From: Bacteroidales bacterium | GTDB lineage: Bacteria; Bacteroidota; Bacteroidia; Bacteroidales; VadinHA17 | Assembly (NCBI GenBank): GCA_020201035.1 | Contig: JAIVHO010000034.1 | Span: forward strand, 147,577-211,576 | DNA: 64,000 nucleotides | Direction: 5' to 3' | Part shown: piece by piece, positions 9,633 through 17,411 of the stretch | Numbering within the stretch: the stretch's first letter is position 1 | Layout: the number at the start of each line of letters is the position of its first letter | Position numbers and translations under genes: made by a program | The notes under the pieces: generated by a model | What the model was told of the DNA's origin: nothing | Seen by the model: only the letters and a program-made list of their open reading frames with translations | The model's database searches: none

Positions 9633-10652
9633 TTACAGCAGCTTAAGGGTAACTATAACCGGCCAGTGATCTGAGATATAAACAGAATCCTGTTTGACTC
9701 TTTCGGTTCTATGCCTTAACACCTCCATCCCCGGGGAAACAAACACATAATCTATCCTCCTCCCCTCTCCGGCCTGCTCACCTGATCCGCCGGAGGTTGA
9801 CGTCTCTGCTGCCGGCTCACCCTGACTGCTGAATTCCGGCTCACTTGCTGCCGGCTCACCCTGACTGCTGAATCCTGGCTCAATTGCTGCCGGCTCACTA
9901 AACCCGCCGTAAGCTGACATTTCTGCTGCCGGCTCACTAAAACCGTTAAATGTTGATCCATTGCCTGCGGGCTTCTCTGCAGAAACATTAAAAGAGTCCT
10001 CAGCCCCACCTTCAACTATCACATTCCAGGGGAATGAACCCGGCACCATATTAAAATCACCCGTTATAATAAACCTCGCCTCTCCTGCAATCCCGGCCAC
10101 CTCATTCATCAGCACCCCGGCACTCATTTGTCGGGCCGAGTCCGACATATGGCTGAAATGAGTATTGAAAAAGAAGATCTCCTCCCCGGTTGATTTCATG
10201 GTTAGTGAACTCCACGTAACAATTCTCGGCAGCACGGCACCCCATCCAATGCTCCCGGCAATATCAGGAGTGGGAGAGAGCCAGAAGGTCCCACTCCCGC
10301 TACTTCCCCTTCTGAAGAGATCCTCCCTGTAAAAGAGGGGAACCATCTCCCCTGATCTCTGACCGTCATTCCTTCCGGCAGCCAGAGAGACATAGCCAGT
10401 CAGGGCTGAATCAATATATTCAAACTGGTGCCACAGCACCTCCTGCAGACCAATAAGCGCAGGAGCTTCATCCTTCAGGAAACTGACAACCATCTCCCTC
10501 CTGAAAGGCCAGGCATTTATTCCGTCAGCACTGTTGTCATAACGGATATTAAAACTTATTATATCATTATGCCCGGGACTATCACTGCAACCTGACAGTG
10601 GCCACAGGAACATCACAACAACAAAAACCTGAAGTATAATCTTTACTTTCAT
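9633..10652 (-). CDS. Endonuclease/exonuclease/phosphatase (EEP) family lipoprotein with inserted repeat
   Basis: A 339-residue protein. The N-terminus is a lipoprotein signal with lipobox LSGC (Cys22). The EEP fold is shown by GLQEVLWHQ (Glu71), NTHFSH (His165), TGDFN (Asp199, Asn201), RRIDYVFV (Asp301) and SDHWPVI (Asp328, His329), so all catalytic positions appear intact. Between GDFN and RRIDYV, residues about 225-296 are a low-complexity insert rich in Gly, Ser, Glu, Pro and Ala, made of near-identical 13-residue units (e.g. SSQGEPAASEPEF), unusual inside this fold and probably a surface loop. Substrates of exported EEP proteins range from nucleic acids to sphingomyelin and phosphoinositides; nothing here decides between them. 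Confidence 0.87.
   Translation of the reverse strand: MKVKIILQVFVVVMFLWPLSGCSDSPGHNDIISFNIRYDNSADGINAWPFRREMVVSFLKDEAPALIGLQEVLWHQFEYIDSALTGYVSLAAGRNDGQRSGEMVPLFYREDLFRRGSSGSGTFWLSPTPDIAGSIGWGAVLPRIVTWSSLTMKSTGEEIFFFNTHFSHMSDSARQMSAGVLMNEVAGIAGEARFIITGDFNMVPGSFPWNVIVEGGAEDSFNVSAEKPAGNGSTFNGFSEPAAEMSAYGGFSEPAAIEPGFSSQGEPAASEPEFSSQGEPAAETSTSGGSGEQAGEGRRIDYVFVSPGMEVLRHRTERVKQDSVYISDHWPVIVTLKLL
9807..9962 (-). repeat. In-frame 39-bp tandem repeat, about four copies
   Basis: The core TGCTGCCGGCTCA recurs at 9807, 9846, 9885 and 9924, an exact 39-bp spacing. Thirteen codons per unit keeps the reading frame of the EEP lipoprotein. Units 1 and 2 are most alike; 3 and 4 have diverged. Confidence 0.9.
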
Positions 10653-10688
10653 ACGTTTGAAATTTTGTAATTACCTGACAAGAAGTCA

Positions 10689-10727
10689 AATAAATGGTAT
10701 TATACCCCAGGGCAAGCCCCGGGGAAT
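10689..10727. repeat. Dispersed intergenic repeat, copy 1 (CCCCAGGGCAAGCCCCGGGG core)
   Basis: A 31-bp block (10689-10719) is identical to 24313-24343, and the adjoining 17-bp block 10711-10727 is identical to 24361-24377. The GC-rich core is an imperfect inverted repeat. It lies between genes and has no convincing open frame. Confidence 0.85.
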
Positions 10728-10729
10728 GG

Positions 10730-10811
10730 AACCGCTTCGCTCTCGCATAATATTTTTTAAACATATTCTTTTGTGATATTTATGCTTAAAAAAAAACATG
10801 TTCGTTTCATA
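10730..10811 (-). repeat. Structured intergenic element, copy A (imperfect hairpin with conserved flanks)
   Basis: Two arms, 10746-10765 and 10781-10800, can pair at 16 of 20 positions around a 15-nt loop. The flank 10731-10745 matches 46267-46281 at 13 of 15 positions and 10801-10811 is identical to 46337-46347. Total length equals that of the second copy exactly. The element is 78 nt upstream of the EEP lipoprotein start. The rest of the gap 10653-11023 holds no gene that I can see. Confidence 0.65.
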
Positions 10812-10999
10812 TGAGTGTTTTGCTTTTAAAGATACAAAAAGTGCAGCCGGTGACGCTGAGTAATTAGTGGAAAACGAATGTATACAGGTATATAGGGCAA
10901 AATCCCGGAAGATGACACTGAGCAGTTCAGAAAAAAAAGTGTTCAGGGTCATATGGTGATCCCGCAGCAGGTACTCAGCTGAAAATTCCTCATTTTTTG

Positions 11000-11007
11000 T
11001 AACTTTG
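11000..11007 (+). promoter_or_regulatory. Likely -7 promoter box (TAACTTTG)
   Basis: A perfect TAnnTTTG box 16 nt before the ATG at 11024. It would drive the small membrane gene, mutL and probably the genes that follow. No good -33 element was seen. Confidence 0.55.
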
Positions 11008-11023
11008 CGTAAAATAAGATTAT

Positions 11024-11308
11024 ATGGGAATACCAAGCTTTTTTAAACAGTACAGACCAAGGGAATTCAATTTCATTCCCAGATACTGGGATCCTGACAA
11101 GGAGAAACGTGAAGAAAGGGTGCGAAGGATCAGGCATGAACTTGGAATCGTGGAAGAGGGTGAGACCTATGTCCCTACCATACAGAAAGGCACAATGACC
11201 AACTATTTCAGGCAGAAGAATAAGAGGGTTCAGAGGTACACCTTTATACGGCTGGTTGTAATAGTGCTGGTGCTTATCCTTATCTCCTATTTCTGGTTCT
11301 ATTTTTAA
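11024..11308 (+). CDS. Small conserved membrane protein upstream of mutL
   Basis: A 94-residue protein with a basic, charged N-terminal part (FNFIPRYWDPDKEKREERVRR is its most distinctive segment) and one strongly hydrophobic helix at the very C-terminus (about 74-93), so it looks tail-anchored. It lies 11 nt before mutL and has its own promoter box. Small proteins of this kind are commonly found directly upstream of mutL in Bacteroidota. No enzymatic motif is visible and its function is unknown to me. Confidence 0.8.
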   Translation: MGIPSFFKQYRPREFNFIPRYWDPDKEKREERVRRIRHELGIVEEGETYVPTIQKGTMTNYFRQKNKRVQRYTFIRLVVIVLVLILISYFWFYF

Positions 11309-11319
11309 TATACTCCTGA

Positions 11320-13152
11320 ATGCCCGATATTATCAAGTTACTTCCCGATTCAGTTGCAAACCAGATTGCTGCCGGAGAGGTAATTCAGAGACCCGCCTCA
11401 GTTGTCAAGGAGTTAACGGAAAATGCAGTTGATTCCGGGGCAACGGAGATTACTATACTTATAAAAGATGCCGGAAGAACAGTGATCCAGGTAACAGACA
11501 ATGGTTCGGGTATGTCAGAGACTGATGCAAGGCTCTGCTTTGAAAGACATGCCACATCCAAGATTACCAGTGCTGATGATCTGTTTGCGATACATACAAA
11601 AGGTTTCAGGGGTGAAGCTCTTGCTTCAATAGCGGCAATCTCAATGGTTGAGCTGAAGAGCAGGAAAAGGGGTGATGAAACAGGTACATTTATCTCTATC
11701 AGCGGATCAAAAGTTGAGAAACAGGAACAGGTGGCATGCCAGGAAGGCACATCTGTTTCCGTAAAAAACCTGTTCTATAATGTGCCTGCCAGGAGAAAAT
11801 TCCTTAAAACAGAAAATACCGAACTCCGGCATATTATAAATGAGTTTGAAAGGGTAGCCATAGCACATTCATCGATCCGGTTTATACTTATCAATAATGA
11901 CAGGGAGATTTTCAACCTGCCTGTAACCAATCAGAGACAGAGAATAATAGGCCTTTTTGGCAAAAACATCAATCAGGCTCTGGTTAATATTGAAACAACA
12001 ACATCCCTGATAACAATTACCGGCTTTATCGGGAAACCCGAGTTTGCCAGAAAGACATTCGGAGAGCAGTACTTCTTTGTGAACAACAGGTTTATGAAAC
12101 ACCCCTATTTTCACAAGGCTGTAATGGAAGCCTTTGAAAATGTGCTTCCAGCTGATGCCATTCCTTCCTATTTTATCTTTTTGCAGGCAGATCCTGCATC
12201 CATTGATGTAAATATACACCCTACCAAAACCGAGATAAAGTTTGAAAATGAGAGGGAGATATGGCAGATAATCCATGCGGCTGTCAGGGAGGCAATAGGT
12301 AAATTTAATATTTCCCCGCCAATGGATTTTAATAATGAGGGTATAATAGATATCCCTGTCGCTGATAACAGGTTCCGAAATGCACCGGAGATTGATATTG
12401 ACCCGGGCTTCAATCCCTTTAGCAATGAGAGTTACCAGAGGCCTAACCTCAGTTTTGACAGACCACCTGCCTCTCTTCCCCGAAACTGGGAGACGCTCTA
12501 TTCAGGAATCTCATCTGACGACAGAGAGGAGGCACAATCAGGCATCTCCTTTGGCAGCGGTGGAGAAGAGTCTGACAACAAGGAGGCATCGGAAACATTG
12601 ATGCAGATTAAACAGAGATATATAATCTGTCCGGTTAAATCAGGACTTATGCTGATTGATCAGAAAAGAGCCCACGAAAGAATATTGTATGAAAAATTTC
12701 TGGCTGCCCTGGAGAACAACTCGGCATCTACCCAGAAATCCCTGTTCCCGATAACAGTTGAACTGAATAAAGGTGATGTGGCACTCCTTTCGGACCTTGA
12801 GGAGGAGCTCCGGTTCACAGGACTTGAGATTTCATATCTGGGGAATAATACAATATCGGTTACCGGGTATCCGTCAGACGCAATGAATGATAATCCCGCC
12901 GAGGTAATTGAGATATTTATTGAAGAGTATAAATCAACAGGCAATGATCCGGGACTCTCCTCCCGGGAGAAGCTTGCCAGGTCAATGTCAAGGGCAGCAG
13001 CCATCCCTTATGGTAAAACACTATCCATAAGGGAGATGGATAATCTTTTCAATACCCTTTTTACCTGTAGTTCGCCAAACTGGTCCCCTACCGGTAAGCC
13101 TGTGGTTAATATTATTACCCTGGAAGAGCTTGATAAAAGAATTAACCGGTAG
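11320..13152 (+). CDS. mutL: DNA mismatch repair protein MutL
   Basis: A 610-residue MutL. The N-terminal GHKL ATPase has the expected motifs: IAAGEVIQRPASVVKELTEN, DNGSGM, ATSKI and GFRGEALASIA. A linker at about 350-430 is hydrophilic. The C-terminal dimerisation domain carries the nuclease-type motif at residues 447-458 as DQKRAHERILYE, where endonuclease-active MutL proteins usually have DQHA-x2-E-x4-E; His to Lys at the third position is a departure that could affect metal binding. MutL couples MutS mismatch recognition to strand incision and excision. It follows the small membrane gene by 11 nt and precedes two rhomboid genes on the same strand. Confidence 0.96.
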   Translation: MPDIIKLLPDSVANQIAAGEVIQRPASVVKELTENAVDSGATEITILIKDAGRTVIQVTDNGSGMSETDARLCFERHATSKITSADDLFAIHTKGFRGEALASIAAISMVELKSRKRGDETGTFISISGSKVEKQEQVACQEGTSVSVKNLFYNVPARRKFLKTENTELRHIINEFERVAIAHSSIRFILINNDREIFNLPVTNQRQRIIGLFGKNINQALVNIETTTSLITITGFIGKPEFARKTFGEQYFFVNNRFMKHPYFHKAVMEAFENVLPADAIPSYFIFLQADPASIDVNIHPTKTEIKFENEREIWQIIHAAVREAIGKFNISPPMDFNNEGIIDIPVADNRFRNAPEIDIDPGFNPFSNESYQRPNLSFDRPPASLPRNWETLYSGISSDDREEAQSGISFGSGGEESDNKEASETLMQIKQRYIICPVKSGLMLIDQKRAHERILYEKFLAALENNSASTQKSLFPITVELNKGDVALLSDLEEELRFTGLEISYLGNNTISVTGYPSDAMNDNPAEVIEIFIEEYKSTGNDPGLSSREKLARSMSRAAAIPYGKTLSIREMDNLFNTLFTCSSPNWSPTGKPVVNIITLEELDKRINR

Positions 13153-13352
13153 AGTTAATTTTAACCTGCCGGGAAGCAGACGCTGCCAGAGAAAATAATT
13201 GTTTCGGGAAACGGAGCGGCGCCGGACAAAACGGATAGAGAAGGAGATAGAAATTGCGATATAAAGCATAACGGAAGTGACAATATGACGGGAACCAATA
13301 TCGTTAACTCTTTTGGCCCGACAATTGCAGAAAATGAATAAATGATTTTTTT

Positions 13353-14099
13353 ATGATGTACAGTTACGGAAGAGGAATGCCCGGACTACCCCCTGTGGTA
13401 AAAAATCTGATTCTTATAAACGTGGTTATGCTGATAGCCACCTTTATGTCCTCAAGTGTATTTAATATTGATCTTGTCAGGGTACTTGGTCTCCATTTTC
13501 CAAAATCAGATCTTTTCAGGCCCTATCAGGTTGTAACACATATGTTTATGCATGGAGGCATTACCCACCTCTTTTTCAATATGTTTGCTCTCTTTATGTT
13601 CGGAAGGGTTCTTGAATCAGTATGGGGTCCGAAAAGGTTCTTTATCTATTATATGGTAACCGGCCTTGGGGCCGCGATTGTACACGAGACAGTAATAGGG
13701 ATACAGTACGCCAGGATGGCATCAGAGATATCACCCGAACAGATGCAGACGGTACTTGAGAGAGGAACTGAATTGCTTCGCCAGGGAATGACATTTACCG
13801 ATCCTGCAATGAGGGAGATTAATGCCCTTATCAATGTATCAACAGTTGGTGCCTCAGGTGCTGTTTTTGGTATACTTCTGGCTTTCGGGATGCTCTTCCC
13901 CAATACACAGCTGATGCTCCTCTTCCCCCCAATACCAATAAAAGCCAAATGGCTGGTCATAGGATACGGTGCACTGGAACTCTATCTTGCAGTAACACAA
14001 CCCGGAAGTAATATTGCTCATGCGGCCCACCTGGGTGGAATGATATTCGGTTTTATCCTGATAAAATACTGGAGAAAAACCACAAACACTCTCTACTGA
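13353..14099 (+). CDS. Rhomboid family intramembrane serine protease
   Basis: A 248-residue polytopic membrane protein with six predicted helices. The rhomboid signatures are MHGGITHLFFNMFAL after helix 1, the catalytic serine Ser168 in VGASGAVFG and the histidine His226 in AHAAHLGG, so the Ser-His dyad is intact. A hydrophilic loop at about 118-160 is longer than in GlpG. Rhomboids cleave transmembrane helices of substrate proteins within the bilayer. The next gene, 2 nt downstream, is a second rhomboid, and such pairs next to mutL are familiar in this phylum. The physiological substrate is unknown. Confidence 0.92.
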   Translation: MMYSYGRGMPGLPPVVKNLILINVVMLIATFMSSSVFNIDLVRVLGLHFPKSDLFRPYQVVTHMFMHGGITHLFFNMFALFMFGRVLESVWGPKRFFIYYMVTGLGAAIVHETVIGIQYARMASEISPEQMQTVLERGTELLRQGMTFTDPAMREINALINVSTVGASGAVFGILLAFGMLFPNTQLMLLFPPIPIKAKWLVIGYGALELYLAVTQPGSNIAHAAHLGGMIFGFILIKYWRKTTNTLY

Positions 14100-14101
14100 C
14101 A

Positions 14102-14989
14102 ATGAAGATTGCCACCACACTTAAAGAGCAGTTCAAAAAGGGATCAAACCTTCTGAAGCTGATTTATATCAATTCGGCACTGTTCCTTCTATTTGCACTG
14201 CTTAAGATTGTAACCGTTCTCTTCAATACCCCTGACCTTGAAACCGTCATGCTGGGGTATCTGGCAACTCCGGCTTCCCCATCTACCCTTCTGGTAAGGC
14301 CGTGGACGCTTATTACCTATATGTTTCTGCACACCGACTTCTTTCACCTGCTGTTCAATATGCTATGGCTGTGGTGGTTCGGAAAGATCTTTACGGATTA
14401 TTTCAATCAGAAGAGAATAATCCCGGTTTACCTTGCCGGGGGACTTGCAGGTTCTCTTCTCTATGTAATCTCCTTCAACCTCTTCCCGGGCTTTTCAGGC
14501 TTTGTTGACATCTCTGTTGCCCTTGGGGCATCAGCCGCGGTTATGGCAATAGTGGTAGCTACTGCAGTATATGTTCCTGACTATACAATATATCTTTTGT
14601 TTCTTGGTCCGGTAAAGATCAAGTGGGTGGCGCTGGCTATCTTTCTGCTCACATCACTGGTTGATTTCTCGGTAAACAGCGGGGGCAAGATTGCACATAT
14701 CGGGGGCGCGGCCTTCGGGTATCTCTACGCAGTATCATACCGCAACGGGAAAGATTTAACCAAAGGACTCAACCGTATACTTGACAGTGTGGCAACATGG
14801 TTCAAGCCAAGACCAAACATGACGGTTACCTACAAAAAACCGATGAGCGACTACGAATATAACAAAACCCGGGCCGGGCATCAGGAGAAGATCAACAAGA
14901 TACTTGAAAAAATATCCCGGGGCGGTTATGATAGTCTGACACGTGAAGAGAAGGAGATACTTTTCAGTGAGAGCCAGAAAAAAAATTAA
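14102..14989 (+). CDS. Rhomboid family protein with cytoplasmic C-terminal extension
   Basis: A 295-residue membrane protein. The core has the LHTDFFHLLFNMLWLWWFG signature, Ser144 in GASAAVM (GxSA in place of the usual GxSG) and His199 in KIAHIGGAAFG, so it may still be catalytic. Residues about 235-295 are a charged cytoplasmic tail ending in a small helical motif (KINKILEKISRGGYDSLT, then EEKEILF) that recurs at the C-terminus of many Bacteroidota rhomboid-like proteins. It starts 2 nt after the preceding rhomboid gene and is probably co-translated, so the two may act on the same membrane proteins or form a complex; that is inference. Confidence 0.88.
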   Translation: MKIATTLKEQFKKGSNLLKLIYINSALFLLFALLKIVTVLFNTPDLETVMLGYLATPASPSTLLVRPWTLITYMFLHTDFFHLLFNMLWLWWFGKIFTDYFNQKRIIPVYLAGGLAGSLLYVISFNLFPGFSGFVDISVALGASAAVMAIVVATAVYVPDYTIYLLFLGPVKIKWVALAIFLLTSLVDFSVNSGGKIAHIGGAAFGYLYAVSYRNGKDLTKGLNRILDSVATWFKPRPNMTVTYKKPMSDYEYNKTRAGHQEKINKILEKISRGGYDSLTREEKEILFSESQKKN

Positions 14990-15037
14990 TAAAGGTTAAA
15001 AAGAGAGTTCCAGTTGTCCCGTTTAACTTTTTCAGCT

Positions 15038-15045
15038 TACTTTTG
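15038..15045 (+). promoter_or_regulatory. Likely -7 promoter box (TACTTTTG)
   Basis: It fits TAnnTTTG and ends 18 nt before the TTG start at 15064. A GTTG at 15013-15016 sits 21 nt upstream as a possible -33 element. Confidence 0.5.
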
Positions 15046-15063
15046 GGATAAACAACCTTACTG

Positions 15064-16161
15064 TTGCGAAAAGTAGTTAAAAAGATATTATTCCTGCTCA
15101 ACATTCTTGTGGCAGCAGCCCTGCTGGTGGCTTATGCGGCAGTGCATATCAGTCCTGTTCATGTTGTTCTTCCGGCATTTTTCGGACTGGCATATCCATA
15201 TATACTGCTGGTAAATATCATTTTCATGGTTTTCTGGGCAACAAATCTGAAGAAAGAGGCACTTCTCTCTCTTACGGTTATACTACTGGGAATTACCCAT
15301 CTGAATAACTTTATAAGTTTCGGAGGGAGTTCTGCCGGGGGAGGAGATATGTCACTGTTCTCCTACAATGTAAGGCTCTTTAACCGCTATGAGAAATCAG
15401 GGAGCAGCGAGAAGGAGATAGCAGCGATTATCAGGAGAGAGTCGCCGGATATTATTTGCCTGCAGGAATTCTATGCCTCAGGAAACGGCTTGAGCTCCGT
15501 CAGGGATTTCGCATCGCTTCTCAGCGGCAAATATGAGGCTCACTACAAATCGATGCCTGACCGCACCAGCACCTTTTATGGTATAGTAACCCTCTCCTCC
15601 TTTCCTGTCATAAACCGTGGCGATATTGTACATCCTCTCTCATCAAGCCTTACCATATTTACTGATGTAGTGATAGGCACTGATACCATCAGGGTTTATA
15701 ATAATCACCTCCAGTCGTTCCGGCTGAAAAAGATTGAAAGGACCTTCCTTGAGGATATCTCCTCCGGACCTGATAATGAGCTTATAAAGGAGTTCAGGAT
15801 TCTTTCGGGATCACTCCGGCAGGGTTTTATTGAAAGAGCACGGCAGGCAGAGGCCCTGAGTGAGCATATTAAAGAATCACCCTACCCGGTGGTTATCTGC
15901 GGCGATTTCAATGATACACCTGTCTCCTACTCCTACCGTAAGATCAGGAAAGGGCTCCATGATGCATTTCTGGTTACCGGAAGCGGCACCGGGTTTACCT
16001 ACCGTGACAAATATCCGCCTAACAGGATAGACTATATTCTGTATGAAAGTCCTATGAAATGTACCGGCTTTGAAATAATAAGAGAGAAAATGTCAGATCA
16101 CTACCCCGTAAAGGCACATTTTACTATAAACAGTGATTCCATTGGCATCCCCGACAAGTAG
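15064..16161 (+). CDS. Membrane-anchored EEP family phosphatase/nuclease
   Basis: A 365-residue protein with three N-terminal hydrophobic segments (about 8-28, 33-56 and 65-85) followed by an EEP domain. Catalytic motifs are CLQEFY, NNHLQSF, CGDFNDTP, RIDYIL and SDHYPV. The start is a TTG at 15064: no ATG occurs before the second hydrophobic segment, and a promoter box lies just upstream. It comes after the rhomboid pair, as often in this phylum, though the promoter box suggests it can also be transcribed on its own. The catalytic domain probably faces the periplasm; the substrate is unknown. Confidence 0.88.
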   Translation: MRKVVKKILFLLNILVAAALLVAYAAVHISPVHVVLPAFFGLAYPYILLVNIIFMVFWATNLKKEALLSLTVILLGITHLNNFISFGGSSAGGGDMSLFSYNVRLFNRYEKSGSSEKEIAAIIRRESPDIICLQEFYASGNGLSSVRDFASLLSGKYEAHYKSMPDRTSTFYGIVTLSSFPVINRGDIVHPLSSSLTIFTDVVIGTDTIRVYNNHLQSFRLKKIERTFLEDISSGPDNELIKEFRILSGSLRQGFIERARQAEALSEHIKESPYPVVICGDFNDTPVSYSYRKIRKGLHDAFLVTGSGTGFTYRDKYPPNRIDYILYESPMKCTGFEIIREKMSDHYPVKAHFTINSDSIGIPDK

Positions 16162-16308
16162 TAATATTAAGTAAATCGGCTTTTGCTGTTAAAGCACAAT
16201 TCCAGATAACCATCTTCCTCCATTGTCCTGCATAATCAGAACTATTGTCCTCTCTCTGTTGCTCTCCGGTGGCAGGAGAGATGCATCTCTTCCTATTATC
16301 CTTAAATG

Positions 16309-17256
16309 TCAGAAAGGGAGCCTTCCCAGATCCACATTACCGCCTGAAACTATCAACCCTGTAATGCCGTCACTGAAGAGTTCCCTGTTCTCAAGCACCA
16401 CAGCCAGCGGCACAGCACCACTGGGTTCAACCACAATTTTCATCCTTTCCCAGATTAGTCTCATACTTTCAATAATGGACTCCTCACTAACGGTAATGAT
16501 ATCATCAACCCTTTTCCTTATTATCCTGTAAGTGAACGGACTCAGGGTGGTAAGCAATCCGTCCGCTATTGTGGAGGGCTTATGAGCGGGTATGTAGTTA
16601 CCCGTCCGGAACGATTCTGCCGCATCACCTGCCCCGGCAGGTTCAGCACCAATAACCCTCACTGCGGGATTTATTCCCTTGACAGCCGTCACTATACCGC
16701 TGATAAGCCCGCCGCCACCAACCGGGACAACCACGGTGTCTATCTCCGGGTAGTCACTGATCAGTTCATATCCGCAGGTACCCTGACCGCATATCACATC
16801 AAAATTATCATATGGATGGATAAAGACAGACCCCTTATCCCTAATAATCGCGTTGGTAGTCTCCTCCCTCGCTTCAAGGGTTGGCTTGCAGAGGGTAATC
16901 TCTGCACCGTACCCTGCCACAGCATTCCGTTTTGCCACGGGAGAGTTTTCAGGCATTACAATATATGCCTTTGCACCGGCTATTGAAGCTGCCAGTGCAA
17001 GTGCTGCTGCAAAATTGCCTGACGAGTGGGTGATAACCCCTCTGGATAACTCCTCCGCCGACAACCTGAGTACTGCATTAATCCCCCCCCTGAATTTAAA
17101 TGCCCCCACTTTCTGGAAGTTTTCACATTTAAACCATAGGTTGCACCCTGTAATATTATTGATCTGAGCAGATGTCAGAACAGGAGTACGGTGAATATAC
17201 CCGGTTATCCTGCCGAGGGCAGTAGTGATATCATTAAGTACCGGAACGGTTTCCAT
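16309..17256 (-). CDS. PLP-dependent threonine/serine dehydratase (serine racemase-like)
   Basis: A 315-residue fold-type II PLP enzyme. Lys54 in VGAFKFRGG is the Schiff-base lysine, SSGNFAAALA binds the substrate carboxylate and VVPVGGGGLISG is the tetraglycine phosphate-binding loop. There is no C-terminal ACT-like regulatory domain, so it resembles catabolic threonine dehydratase (TdcB) or serine racemase more than biosynthetic IlvA. It would convert threonine to 2-oxobutyrate and ammonia, or deaminate or racemise serine. It is monocistronic, with a promoter box at 17291-17298 and the hppA terminator upstream of it. Confidence 0.9.
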   Translation of the reverse strand: METVPVLNDITTALGRITGYIHRTPVLTSAQINNITGCNLWFKCENFQKVGAFKFRGGINAVLRLSAEELSRGVITHSSGNFAAALALAASIAGAKAYIVMPENSPVAKRNAVAGYGAEITLCKPTLEAREETTNAIIRDKGSVFIHPYDNFDVICGQGTCGYELISDYPEIDTVVVPVGGGGLISGIVTAVKGINPAVRVIGAEPAGAGDAAESFRTGNYIPAHKPSTIADGLLTTLSPFTYRIIRKRVDDIITVSEESIIESMRLIWERMKIVVEPSGAVPLAVVLENRELFSDGITGLIVSGGNVDLGRLPF

Positions 17257-17290
17257 AGAGTTGAATATTGATTAAAGAATTCCATCCCTG

Positions 17291-17298
17291 CAAAATTA
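17291..17298 (-). promoter_or_regulatory. Likely -7 promoter box on minus strand (TAATTTTG)
   Basis: It fits TAnnTTTG and lies 35 nt upstream of the dehydratase ATG at 17256. Confidence 0.45.
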
Positions 17299-17343
17299 AA
17301 CAACTCTAACGAAGAAAAAGAGGCAAACCCTCTGTTTTAAAAT

Positions 17344-17379
17344 ATATTGAGGGGATTCTCCGGAGAATCCCCTCAATAT
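17344..17379 (-). terminator. Perfect 36-bp palindrome downstream of hppA, likely terminator
   Basis: The two halves (17344-17361 and 17362-17379) are exact reverse complements, giving a stem of up to 16 bp around a CCGG loop. On the minus strand it follows the hppA stop by 32 nt and is followed by an AT-rich run (ATATATTTTAAAA), consistent with intrinsic termination. Confidence 0.8.
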
Positions 17380-17411
17380 TGAATTATAAAATTTTTTACA
17401 GCAGCTGCTTC

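Noticed and set aside
10582-10764. Short frames containing ALGYNTIY as a small protein family
   Set aside because: The shared peptide at this site and at 24179-24442 is only the translation of the dispersed DNA repeat.
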